Shown piece after piece: positions 44,636 through 56,100 of a stretch of 64,000 nucleotides of DNA. The stretch is from Axinella damicornis (lineage: Eukaryota > Porifera > Demospongiae > Axinellida > Axinellidae), in assembly GCA_963931865.1 (NCBI GenBank), contig OZ007508.1, positions 1,114,133-1,178,132 of the forward strand. The letters are read 5' to 3'. The position numbers and the translations under genes were made by a program. The notes below the pieces were generated by a model. The model worked only from the letters and a program-made list of their open reading frames with translations. It made no database searches and had not been told where the DNA came from. Position 1 is the first letter of the stretch. Every line of letters starts with the position of its first letter.

Positions 44636-47600
44636 TCATGAGTGTGCAGGCTCACTGGGGTTCTTCCAGAGTCCATACGTCGTACCCACAGTGTTGAGCC
44701 ATAGCCGGATAGTCCCATCTTCCGAGCCGGAGCAGTACACCTCTCCATCTGGGCTGTACCGGACACAGTGCACTGGACCAAAGTGGCCCTTGTAGGACTC
44801 TGTGGGCAGGATATATATGACCTTCAACCAATCAGTTTCACAACTTGGGTCACATGATAATTCACACAGAATGTAATGAGGTCCACTGACTCCATTGGCG
44901 AAAAAGTGAATGAGAACAAGAGACACTGAACATGTCTACGAACTCCATTCCGTTCATTATAGTGTACACTGAAAACAGCCTCTCTCTAGACACCCCCACC
45001 TCCTAAACAAGGCAATAGTCTCTCTCTTAGAAGATCCTCCACAACTCTTGGACTACATGTAGGCTAGCACATGTAGACTATACTCTCTTCTCAGCCCCAT
45101 AGCCGAGAGTTGGGTCTTACATATAAATAGTCTCCCCCATCTCTCAGCTAGTACTCCCCAACTCCTGGAATAGGCTAGTACCACCTGGTAATCTACAGTC
45201 TCTCCCCACTCCTGGGATAGGCTAGTACCACCCGGTAATCTAGACAGTCTCTCCCCCACTCCTGGAATAGGCTAGTACCACCCGGTAATCTACAGTCTCT
45301 CCCCACTCCTGGGATAGGCTAGTACCACCCGGTAATCTACAGTCTCTCCCCACTCCTGGGATAGGCCAGTACCACCCGGTAATCTACAGTCTCTCCCCAC
45401 TCCTGGAATAGGCTAGTACCACCCGGTAATCTACAGTCTCTCCCCACTCCTGGGATAGGCCAGTACCACCTGGTAATCTACAGTCTCTCCCCACTCCTGG
45501 AATAGGCTAGTACCACCCGGTAATCTATAGTCTCTCCCCACTCCTGGAATAGGCTAGTACCACCCGGTAATCTAGACAGTCTCTCCCCACTCCAGGGATA
45601 GGCCAGTACCACCTGGTAATCTAGACAGTCTCTCCCCACTCCTGGGATAGGCCAGTACCACCTGGTAATCTACAGTCTCTCCCCACTCCTGGAACAGGCT
45701 AGTACCACCCGGTAATCTATAGTCTCTCCCCACTCCTGGAATAGGCTAGTACCACCCGGTAATCTACAGTCTCTCCCCACTCCTGGGATAGGCCAGTACC
45801 ACCCAGTAATCTACAGTCTCTCCCCACTCCTGGAATAGGCTAGTACCACCCGGTAATCTACAGTCTCTCCCCACTCCTGGGATAGGCCAGTACCACCCGG
45901 TAATCTACAGTCTCTCCCCACTCCTGGGATAGGCCAGTACCACCCGGTAATCTACAGTCTCTCCCCACTCCTGGGATAGGCCAGTACCACCCGGTAATCT
46001 ACAGTCTCTCCCCACTCCTGGGATAGGCCAGTACCACCCGGTAATCTACAGTCTCTCCCCACTCCTGGGATAGGCCAGTACCACCAGACTAGGCAATGTA
46101 GGCAAGTGCTTACCTAGTTCCGTGCCATCCTGAAAATCAAACTTGTAGATCTTGAAGTCCTCTCCCCCGGCCACGAAGCAGTCCTTGTCCGGATGCAGAG
46201 AGGCCGAAAAGGCTTGTGCTGGGATCGAGAATGATTTGAGCTTCTCAAAACTGTGTGTATGTGAGTGTGTGTGTGTGTGTGTGTGTGTGGGGGGGGGGGG
46301 TGCATGTGTTTGAATGTACACAATGAAACCGTGTTTTGTTTGTTTCAAATGTCAACTTCCATACCTTGAAGCATCAACAAAAGTGACTGTCTTTCCGTGT
46401 GCTACAGTTAGTATTTCCCTGTCTCTGGAGAGTTCCACACTGGTAGCAGAAGCGTCCAGTTCCAGCGTTTTCACCACTGAACTGCTTCGCACATCCCACA
46501 TTCTGGGAGGGGAGGGAGGGAGGGTGAAGGGAGAAAGAGAGGATGGAGGGGGGTAGGGAGGATAGAGGGACACATGGATGGAGGGGGAGGGGGGATGAAA
46601 GAGGAAGATGAGGGAGGAAGGGTGGAGGGAGGTAGAGCGGATGAGTTGGGGGGATAGAGCGAGACATGAGAGGAGGAAGAGGAGGAGGGAGGGAGGGTGG
46701 AGGGAGAAAGAAACGACGGAGTGGGGGAGGGGGGATAGAGGGTGACATGGACGGCGAGGGGAGGGGGAGAGAGAGGATGAAGAAGAGGAGGAAGGGAGGG
46801 AGAGGGGGAGGGAAGCAGGGAAAGAGGGAGAGGTTTTTCGTAGTTGTGAATACCAAGTTTGCAATGTGTGTGGTAGAACATTGCACCCCACCACATGACA
46901 TCACAATCGACCCCTCCCACCTCAGCTCTGGAACCTCTCCACAGGACACCACCATGTTAGGATCGTTGCTCCACACAGCACACTTGACGGCAGTACGGTG
47001 GCCCTCCAGAGTCTGAGGCCCGGTCTCCGTGCTGCCAGAAAGGCTAAACACACGCAGCAGTTTGTCGTTGCAACCGGTCAGTAGCTTCTCACCATCCTAG
47101 TCAGGATTGAAAGCATGGACGGATGCATGAGAAGGTACTAAAAGGACAACACACTCCAAGCAGCACGTCCTAGTAACTATAGCAACGACCGTACTAAGTA
47201 CAGACAGTTACACCAAAGTGGTTACAAGGATACTTTCACCTATGTGATCCACCTTTTGTCCTCGCTTTGCCAACAACTGTTTGCCTCCATCATGCACTGA
47301 AATACCAGAGACTCCACTAAACTCACCCTCAATGTACATTGCAGAAGTGTGCATTACCGAGGTGGCTTGGAACACTAGCAGCCTCGGGCCTGGGAACAAG
47401 GCTGGAATTGTCGTTACTAGGCAACGTACAATTCACATGGGCCGGGGGACAAGGCTGGCATGGTCGTTACTAGGCAATGTACAGTTCACATGGGCTTGGG
47501 GACAAGGCTGGAATGCTCGTTACTAGGCAATGTACAGTTCACATGGGCTTGGGGACAAGGCTGGAATGCTCGTTACTAGGCAATGTACAGTTCACATGGG

Positions 47601-49320
47601 CCTGGGGACAAGGCTGGAATGGTCGTTACTGGGCAACGTACAGTTCACATGGGCCGGGGGACAAGGCTGGAATGGTCGTTACTGGGCAACGTACAGTTCA
47701 CATGGGCCGGGGGACAAGGCTGGAATGGTCGTTACTAGGCAAAGTACAGTTCACATGGGCCTGGGGACAAGGCTGGAATGGTCGTTATTAGGCAACGTAC
47801 AGTTCACATGGGCCGGGGGACAAGGCTGGAATGGTCGTTACTAGGCAATGTACAGTTCACATGGATGGACTGAACTAGGACCTCCTGAACAAACTGGGGG
47901 CCCCAACCTCCTTCGTCCACCTGACGTCATCACTGCTCCCATGCCTTGCCCATCAGTGTATTACCCACCTGGGAGAAATCAACTGCCTTGACAATGTGCT
48001 TGTGGCTGTACAAACAGACTTCAGTTCCTGCAACAGCGTTCCATACTTTACTGGGAGGAGGAAGAGGTACCATGCACTTGGCATTGTAACCAGCTAAGAT
48101 GTTTGAACTAGTACAATGATCAGGACTGTAGGTGTGAGTGTCTCTCGTGCCCAGACCCCCTCAGAAGGAAGCGAGTATGAGGGTCTGGGAACGAGACTAG
48201 TAGGAGTGTTGTTGGAGGTAGAGGTTGGCCACTCACGCTGTGAAGTCAGCTGCTCCGGTGGCTGCCTTGCTAGCATCTCCGTTGAGGCTGGCCCCCCACA
48301 CAGCACCCTTGTGGCCCTCAAATGTGCCAATCCAGTCCCCTGTGTCCCCCTGCCGGAGCATTGGCTTCCCATCTGAGTGAGAAGGGAGTGAGAAGGATAG
48401 AGCACAATCAGATTACATACCACTTCCTGTTAGCATATTAGAGTGTTACAGTTGTCTGGTTCCCAGACCCTTGGCCCGTGAGCTGGGTAAATGACCGGCC
48501 TACCCTTCGGTGCAGCCGACCCCTGCTTTCCGGTATGAGTGTTGACACAAGTTGTGCGACTGATGAACAAAGAGTGTGTGTACGCCGTATGTGACGTCAT
48601 TCATTAGTCATGTCAGGCACGTGCTTAGTGTCCGCGACTTCTCACCTACTAACATTATTCACACTGGAAGAAATTCCTTGGCTATGCGGAAGTGTTGATC
48701 ATTTGCTCAGATCCTTCCTGACAGGTCGAGGGTCTGGGAACCAGACTAGCTTTACAGCTGCTTACGCTTAGACTGAATACTGGTTACAAACGAGCAGACT
48801 AGGCTTAGGTGATAGCCCATGTGATTCACTGCTCGCGTGATCCGCTACATGGCGGTAATATCACCATGAAAGTGGTCGCACTCTGGCATTAACTTTGGCA
48901 ACTTGCACGGTAGAAATTTGGTCTGGCCAGCGAGACCTGGACAGAGGGAGGGAGCAAGGGATGGTAGCCTCGTACCGAGGCCATAGATAATATGTCCAGG
49001 CCTTCTCCAGCGTTGGAATGAGGCTAAGGGAGTGGAGGGTCTCAGTGAGACCATTATATTCATGGTGACATCGCAGGCAACAAATACGCTTGCTGCCCGG
49101 TAGTCTAAATCTGAGTCAAGCTGTCAAGTGTCATCTGTATTCATCATGCACACACACACACACCATCCGGGTAGCTATCACAAATCATGGCTGCCTGCTC
49201 TGTCACTTCACCTTTGCTGGCGCTGATCAGGAAGAATCCGGACGGAGTACTGTCACTGTAGTGGAGATGGACCACAGGCCTCGTGTGGCCGGGACAGGTG
49301 AGCGGAGTTTGTCGAGCCAT
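44636..49320 (-). CDS. STRAP: Serine-threonine kinase receptor-associated protein (WD40), complete, 7 exons
   Basis: Exons: 49212-49320 (ATG at 49320), 48237-48372, 47969-48050, 46921-47096, 46365-46502, 46114-46250, 44636-44799. They total 942 nt (313 aa) with consistent phases. The reading [78 protein letters not shown] and [18 protein letters not shown] follows vertebrate STRAP almost block by block. It gives the WD40 propeller (GH and WD dipeptides, for example [10 protein letters not shown]). STRAP (UNRIP) binds the SMN complex and TGF-beta receptors in vertebrates. The C-terminus ends soon after TTYGLWKNP, so the acidic tail of the 350-aa human protein is short or absent. Exon 4 uses the donor CTGAG|GTGGGA. 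Confidence 0.94.
45140..46090. repeat. 47-bp minisatellite in STRAP intron 6
   Basis: About 19-20 copies of a 47-bp unit (CAGTCTCTCCCCACTCCTGG then GATAGGCCAGTACCACCC). Variants alternate GGATAGGCC/GAATAGGCT, and a few units are 49 bp with an added GA. It ends about 20 bp from the exon 6 donor. Confidence 0.95.
46503..46835. repeat. G/A-rich tract in STRAP intron 4
   Basis: GGGAGGGAGG-type low complexity. Serine/proline-rich ORFs on the minus strand are artefacts. The same kind of tract recurs at 52950-53190 and 57385-57590, near the duplication junction. Confidence 0.88.
47386..47862. repeat. 53-bp minisatellite in STRAP intron 3
   Basis: About nine copies of a 53-bp unit GGCCTGGGGACAAGGCTGGA then ATGGTCGTTACTAGGCAA. 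The GGGAACAAGGCTGG start resembles the TAGCCTCGTTCCCAGGCC MITE end, from which the array may have grown. Confidence 0.93.
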
Positions 49321-50300
49321 GTAGGCAAATGACCTTTGACCTGCCTGTTTGGTTCAGTAGCTTAGAATAATTAGGGAGGAGCTGAGTAGCTGGTAAGTAC
49401 AGGTATATACTAGGTGTATGGAGCTGGGCGGGGGAGGAGGGAGACTTCAGCATGGTGGATTCTGAATGCTGGATTGGATGTCAGGGAGAGCAATTTGCTG
49501 TAACTCCCCCAGTTTAATTTGGTGTGCCTACAAGCTCTCTCTCTCTCTCTTGACACGCACTCACCCCGGCCAGGGGTGACTGTGACCATTGCATGCAGCA
49601 ATTTTGGAGAAGAAAAGATCCAAATGAACAACGAAAAAAATAAATAAGGGGAGGAGGGGGGCTCTGTCTAGCTTCTCTCCCCCAAAAGTTGAAAGAAGAA
49701 AAAGTAGAGGGAGAAAAAAAAAAAAAAGAAAAAGAAAAAAAAAACAACCTAGCAACACACCCATCCCTCCGTGACAGGTCGGACACCGAAGTGTAAGCCT
49801 CAGGAGCGCTGGATAGGCGGCGGTGACTGGAATCACAGGAGGCTAACCTGCTTTCCACCAGACACCTTTCTTTAGCTTCGGTGGTCAGATGGGAACCGGC
49901 GTACTCCGGCTGCTAGGCGGGGAAGTCAGGAACCGGTGTGTACGGAGTGGCCCAGACTCGTACTCGGTTATTGGGGAGACGAACACTCAACCCCCAGGCT
50001 GTAAAGCAAGTGCTTAGCGAGTGTGCCATCCCGACTTCCCGCCAAAACTTGTTACAAATACAGTATTTATACCCAAACCGGATGTGTCCCGTTGCGCATG
50101 CGCACGCAACCTTGACTTCCCGCCAAATATTGGTTCAAACTCAGCTGGTTGAAACAGTATAGCGCGGAGTGGCCCCTTCACCCTCCTCCAAAGTTCAAGT
50201 ACGTACGGCATGTCCATCTCATATAAACTATTGCCTTGGCTCTTCACTGGTGTGCATGTGCATGCAACTTGGGAAGTAGAATCGTACCTATACTCCATGG

Positions 50301-50426
50301 TCAGATTATAGCTTTATGGGGAAGATTTAGCTCTTGAATAGCCTGGAAGACATACTGGGTAAGCTCAGAGAAAGCATTCCGAAGTTGGTCAGTTGAAATG
50401 GTATAGTTGGCTTGCAGTGCTTCGTC
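50301..50426 (-). other. Possible terminal exon of an unknown gene
   Basis: Minus strand after an AG (CACTTGAG): DEALQANYTISTDQLRNAFS, then ELTQYVFQAIQELNLPHKAI and TGA. The stretch is protein-like, with an amphipathic helix. In the duplicate at about 61.35-61.48 kb an 11-bp difference removes the stop. No other exon of this gene was found, so this is tentative. Confidence 0.25.
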
Positions 50427-50462
50427 CTCAAGTGGTTATGGGTATTTCCCAGGATGTAGGAG

Positions 50463-51045
50463 GTTTATATACAACAACAAAAAAAGGAAAAAAGAAAAAG
50501 GCACAAGCACAATCACGACTATACTAATGCAAGCACGCAAACAGAAAACAAGTCATGCACCAAGCAATAAATACACAGACAAGTACAAAAAAACAACCAA
50601 AAATAAATAAAAAACAAAGAAAGGAATTACAAATAGCACCTGAGACAGGTTGTAAACACATGCTTAGAGGTAATACTTTTAGTTCATTAGGGAGGGAGTT
50701 CCAGTCCTTGGCTCCCTGGTATTCAAATGATCTTTTATACCAGTCTGTATTAGGTCGACGAAGGTGAACATTGTTCCAACCCCTAGTTTTGGCATAGTTG
50801 GGGAGGGTGGAGTTTGTCTGAAAACGGGAGCAGAGGTATTCTGGTGCTAGTCCATGCATGCATCGGTGCATCAGCTGAAGCCGAAGGATTGACCTGCATG
50901 CGTTTGGTAAGTTGGTCCCATGAGAGAACTCCTCTAAGGAGCTCACTCGAGGTTCGTGGTGGCATCGTCAGGATTTGTCGCATACCATAGTTCTGTATTT
51001 GTTCTATCCTTCTCTGCTGCAGCTTGCTGCACTCCTGCCAATGAC
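50463..51045 (-). mobile_element. Non-LTR retrotransposon (LINE) 3' fragment
   Basis: The minus strand encodes RIEQIQNYGMRQILTMPPRT, then after a frameshift LRLQLMHRCMHGLAPEYLCS and WYKRSFEYQGAKDWNSLPNE. This is the conserved tail after the reverse transcriptase in many LINE clades. At its 3' end, the plus strand shows A-rich and T-rich simple sequence. It is present only in the first copy of the duplicated block, so it inserted after the duplication or was lost from the second. Confidence 0.75.
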
Positions 51046-51061
51046 GGCTACAATGATAATT

Positions 51062-51472
51062 ATGTTGTTATTTCCATTAGTATGGGTGAGGTCACTCATC
51101 GACATCATGTACCATGTGAGTTCACAGTTGCACAATATGACATAACATGTAGTAGCAAAACGGAAGAAAAGATACTCATAAAACTGAGCATGCAGGACAG
51201 TGCACAAGTGCATGGTCGTCAAGATCGTCATCCGGGCCGGAGAAAAATACATACAGGTATGCTGACACATACAACAGTGATAAAAACATCGAGATAAATA
51301 TAGCGGATAAATAAACTACATACCATACACACCACTGTTGTGGTAAGTGCACATGAAGAGAATGTGACAGAGGTTCAGAGGAGGGAGGAGGATGAAGCTG
51401 CTATTGGACTTGCGAGTGAGTTCAATCCAAAGCAGTGCTAGGGGAAGCAGAAGACGTTACTGGTACACACAG
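51062..51472 (+). other. Possible plus-strand exons of an unknown gene
   Basis: An open stretch from about 51090 (MGEVTHRHHVPCEFTVAQYD, KTEEKILIKLSMQDSAQVHG) ends at a GTATGC donor near 51258. A second stretch near 51345-51441 reads ENVTEVQRREEDEAAIGLAS and ends in TAG. In the second block copy (61797-62168) the frame is kept despite a 9-bp insertion and several amino acid changes. No family recognised and the exon joining is unresolved. Confidence 0.25.
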
Positions 51473-51639
51473 TTTGCATAATATGAGATAGACACTATTA
51501 CAGTAGAGAAATGGTTCCACAAGAGGACACACATTAGCCCGTTCCCAGGCCGGAGACGGCAAGGCCTGGGGACGAGGCTAGTCACACATCTTATTCTTAG
51601 ACCATTGTTGGTCTCATTGCTTTATGGATGAGAAGACAG

Positions 51640-52000
51640 CATCATCCTCTAGCCACGTTTGTCCAAGGCTCACTCCCACAGCCAGAATCTCCCAGCCTCG
51701 TTCCCAGATCATTCAAAGACTCATCCCCAGACAATTCTAGCCATAATTATTCCAGCCTTGTTCCAAACCACTCGCAGTCATACTCGCAGTTCATTCTCAG
51801 GCTTGTTCCCAGACCATTTCATACTTCATTCCATGCACCCTCGTTCCTGATCATTTGTAGTTCATCCTAACTCCTAAGGGTCGTTCCAAGACCATTCTTG
51901 CCATATTCATTCCAGTGTTGATTCGTAGCCATACTCACAGTCCACTCCAAGGCCCATTCCCAGACTATTCCTAGCATACTTTCTGCACTTGTAATGAATC
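51640..52000. repeat. Low-complexity CATTC/CAGACT repeat cluster
   Basis: Imperfect units of about 25-35 bp (CTCGTTCCCAGATCATTCAAAGACTCATCC and similar, reduced here to key words GTTCCCAGA and CATTC). They appear derived from MITE ends and are duplicated at 62400-62740. Confidence 0.6.
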
Positions 52001-52100
52001 CGTTTACCTTTAACCTAGCTGAAGTTCCTTCTCTCATGACTGCATGGCCCGCATGCTCGGAGAGGGAAAGCTTTGACCAGGAGCTGTTCTGAGCCAAGGG

Positions 52101-52743
52101 CTACTCTGATAGCTGTAAGAGAGGGGTACTTCTGGGGAGGATGGGGTAGTTTCTCTGCGTCAATGTGGCATTGATAGGGTAGGAGCCAAGAGTTTCCTTC
52201 GCTTCCTCTTCTTCATCATCACCACTGGTCTTGTAGAACGTGGACTGGTAGTTCTGTGTGTGTGGAAGGAAGGGGATGGAGAGGAGGAAAGACGGAAGGG
52301 GAGGAAGGGAGGACAGAAGGAGAGTAAGGGAAGAGGGAAGGGGAGGAGAGAGGAGGGAAGGAAAGAAGGGAAGGGGAGGAGGGTCAATTTATGTTGATCG
52401 TTTTCATTTCAAGCGCTAAATGCCTTCCATGGTGTAATAACCCCGTATCTACTCACAGGTTTTTCTGCCCACGACAAGGTATCCTCGGTGCCTCCCTCCA
52501 CAGGGGTTCTCTTGAGTGGAGAGATTACACAGATCGCCCACTGTGAAAGGAGGTACTTCACCACTTTGTGCACAATGTAGACAATTGTACCCCCAACACT
52601 GCTGCTTGTCTGAGGAGGGAGGGAGGGAGGGATTCAATCAAGCGCCAGATGAAAGTTACTGCTATTTACGGAAACTGTTGTCTGCTTTTTTCGGTTGGTT
52701 ATCCAAATTTGGGTGTGGCTTCTGTACATCCATATACACAGGT

Positions 52744-52788
<45 letters not shown>

Positions 52789-52949
52789 TACAGATACACA
52801 TGCACACACACACAGACACACCTCCATAGCTGAGCTTTCTGTGATAGTCTGTTGATGTGTGATGTTCTGACACAGTTGATTTTCCTAGTGATGTAGATGA
52901 CGGCTATTAGGAAGAGCTGCACCAATTGAGAGGCAGTGAACAGGAGCCA
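52101..52949 (-). pseudogene. Gene X, copy 1: 3' exons of an unknown membrane protein, 5' truncated
   Basis: Exons on the minus strand: 52822-52949 (WLLFTASQLVQLFLIAVIYI, a membrane helix, then TRKINCVRTSHINRLSQK), 52457-52604 or 52609 (GGTIVYIVHKVVKYLLSQWA), and 52101-52253 (NYQSTFYKTSGDDEEEEAKE). Upstream lies a G/A-rich tract and then the gypsy element, so earlier exons are absent. Relative to copy 2, the last exon has a 5-bp net deletion near 52114 that ends the protein at LLQLSE. I infer a non-functional 3' remnant created by tandem duplication. The family is not recognised. Confidence 0.55.
52743..52816. repeat. (CA)n microsatellite
   Basis: ACACAC runs inside a gene X intron, absent from the second block copy. 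Confidence 0.9.
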
Positions 52950-53198
52950 CTGGGGGCCTGGGAAGGGGAGGAGAAGAGGTGGAGGAGAGGGGTGGAGTGG
53001 AGGAGCAGAGGGGTGGAGGGGATGAGTGGAGGGAGAAGCAGAAGGGTGGAGGAGAGGAGCAGAGGGGTGGAAGGGAGAACGGAGGGGTTGAGGGGTGGAA
53101 CGGAGAGGAGCAGAGGGGTGGAGTGGAGGGAGGGAAGGAGGGGTAGAGGGAGGTAAGGGTGGAGGGGAGGAGTGGAGGGGAGGAGGGGAAGATCGAGG

Positions 53199-56100
53199 TG
53201 TGATATCGGTAGGTTTTAGAACAATCTTCATTGTATTAAAATAGCAACTGATGTACAAGCTTAAGGTGACCATTTATATACTGTCAGATAGAGAGTCTAG
53301 AAGGTTCTAGTGGTACAGGGAACTATTGACACCTGATAAGGCTGAATACAGAACTAGTAAACAGGATGCACATAAGAGTAAAGAGTATACACATTACAGT
53401 GAAATCATAAATCAATAGGTCTAGTACAGATTACAATATTAAGAGTACAACTACTACACTCTTCCCCCTGTACAATGTAAAATAAGCTATAAGGTTCCAG
53501 AAGATGGATCAAGGCGTTGGGGAGGCCGACGATCCCGAATTGGATAGCGTCGTTCAACTTGGTGCGGTTGTGGGTCTTCTGGCACAACCGACTGATCTAC
53601 GATTTGGTCATTATTTTTGAATGAACCATAGAAATCCAGGTCACGATCTGTCAAAGTTTCTGGTGACCTTGCGTAGGCTAGTTGTCTTGGAGTACAGAAT
53701 TCTCTCTTTCTGATGTGGTCAACGTGTCGCTTCCAAACTCTGCCATCCCCTAACTCGATGGAGTATGACAAAGGGCCTTGGGAGCTAATCACAATTCCAG
53801 GTACCCAATTTCCTTGACGAAAGTTCTTAGCCATCACGGGTTGTCCCACCTGGAATTGGCGGAGGCGCGAATGTCGATCATGATAGGTTTTCTGTTGACT
53901 CTGTTTCAGCTGAACATGGCGTTTGACGTCAGGCTTGAGCAGGTCAAATCGGGTGCGAATTTGCCGTTGGAGGAACAAAGAACTGGGAGAAACCCCTGTG
54001 GTTGCATGGGGTGTGGCTCGGTAAGTCAGTAGGAATTCGGCCAAACGATGAGAGAGGGGGCGTCCATCCCTTTCACTTGCCTTCATTGCACGTTTGAAAG
54101 TCTGAACGAATCGCTCAGCGAGCCCATTTGAAGATGGGTGGTAAGGAGCACAGCGCGTATGTTGAATGCCATTCTTCTTGACAAACATGGCAAACTCCTC
54201 TGAGATGAATTGGGGTCCATTGTCGGAGACAATTTGCTCCGGTAAGCCCCATCTACCAAACATATCCCGGAGTGCACTCAGTGTGTTTGTTGTCGTTGTG
54301 GTTGTCATTTCTACGACTTCTGGCCATTTTGAGTGTGCATCTACTGCAATCAAAAACATTTGACCTTGGAAAGAACCAGCAAAATCAATGTGGATGCGTG
54401 TCCACGGTGAATTAGGCCACATCCATGGATGTAGTGGCGCTGCTGGGGGTGCTGCTTTTACAGCTTGGCAAGAAAGGCATGATTGAGCCAGGGTTTCAAT
54501 GGCTTTGTCAAGTCCATTCCACCACACGTAGCTTCTAGCGATGGATTTCATTCTAGAAATGCCTGGGTGGTTCTCATGAAGAGAGGTGAGAATAGTGGGT
54601 TGCAATTTAGTGGGTATGACGATACGATTTCCCCACATGAGGCAGTTTCCTTCCAACCCTAATTCGGTTTCTCGTGACTTGAATGGTTTCATTTCATTGG
54701 ACACTACAGTGGGCCATCCAGACTGAACATACGTGACGACTTTGCTCAATAGAGGGTCTCGTCGCGTTGCTTGCTGAATGTCTTTGGAAGTAACCGGAAG
54801 TGTGTCAATGCTGAGGATATTGAACATGTTAACATCCTGGAATTGATCGAGTGGCTCAGAATCTGGCAATGGCAGGCGTGAGAGCCCATCAGCATTTGCA
54901 TGTGCAGCTGTTGCTCGAAATTCAATGGTGTAATTGTAGGCAGACAGTAAAATTGCCCATCGTTGTAGTCGGGCCGCTGCTAGGGAAGGGATCCCCTTCT
55001 TGGGCCCTAGGATTGCCATTAGTGGTTTATGGTCAGTTACCAAGGTGAACTTGCGACCAAAAAGATATTGATGAAACTTGCGTACCCCGAAAACTAGCGC
55101 AAGAGCCTCCTTTTCAATCTGCGCGTAGTTACCTTCAGCACTGGTTAGTGTGCGTGAAGCAAAAGCGATGGGTCTTTCCTCACCATTTGGTAAGATGTGG
55201 AAGATCACGGCTCCAACTCCGTACGCTGAGGCATCAGCTGCCATCTTGAGCGTTAGCCTTGGGTCATAGTGTGTGAGCAGCTGTGACGATGTAAGTTTGT
55301 CTTTCGCCTCCTGAAAGGCCTTCCTGCACTCGTCAGACCACCTCCAATGGGTGTTGGCCTTCAGGAGGTCATTCAGTGGGTGTAAGATGGTTGCCAGGTT
55401 TGGTATGAATTTTCCATAATAATTCAGTAAACCGAGAAAGGAGCGTAACTCGGTTACATCCTTGGGGTGCGGGGCGTCGACAATCGCTTTCACTTTTTCA
55501 GGAATTGCTTGGATGCCTTCGCTGCTGATCATGTGTCCCAAATACTCCACTGAATCTTTCATGAAGCTGCACTTCTCGCGTTTGATGCGTACTCCCTGGT
55601 CCTCCAATCGTGCCAGAACTTCAGACAGAGTGTCCAGGTGTTCGACGTCATCCTTCCCCGTGATTAGGATGTCATCCAGGTAACAGATTACATTGGGGAT
55701 GCCCTGGAGGATGTTGTCCATGATTTTCTGAAACATGGCAGGCGCGGATGCAACTCCAAATGGTAGGCGTGTATAGCGATACAGGCCTTGGTGGGTATTG
55801 ACGGTAACATACTTGGTGGATTCTTCATCAAGCACTAACTGAAGGTATGCTTGGGACAAGTCCAGCTTTGTGAACTTTTTCCCACCCGTGAGAGTGGTGA
55901 ATAGATCTTCTGGCTTGGGGAGCGGATACTGGTCCACTGATAAGGCTTGATTTATGGTAACCTTATAATCCCCACAAATGCGTATACGGCCGTCTGGCTT
56001 TGGCACAGTAACAATAGGGGCAGCCCAATCACTATGAGTGACTTTTGTGAGGATACCATCTTTTTCCAATTGGTCCAATTCACGACTGATGGTGTCTTTG

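Noticed and set aside
45140..46090. CRISPR-like array of regular repeats
   Set aside because: Units are contiguous with no unique spacers and lie in a eukaryotic intron. It is a minisatellite. The same applies to the other arrays.
46352..47051. Long Ser/Pro-rich minus-strand ORFs (up to 225 aa)
   Set aside because: They read through a G/A-rich intron tract of STRAP. The real exons are 46365-46502 and 46921-47096, in other frames.
47281..47844. ORFs repeating [19 protein letters not shown]
   Set aside because: Chance open frames of the intronic 53-bp minisatellite, on the strand opposite to the gene.
49514..49858. Phe/Ser-rich ORF on the minus strand
   Set aside because: Created by A-rich and CT-rich simple sequence in STRAP 5' flank. 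No domain.
50014..50298. 94-aa minus-strand ORF conserved in the second block copy
   Set aside because: Conservation only reflects the recent block duplication. There is no domain, and the frame relation to the upstream open stretch differs between copies.
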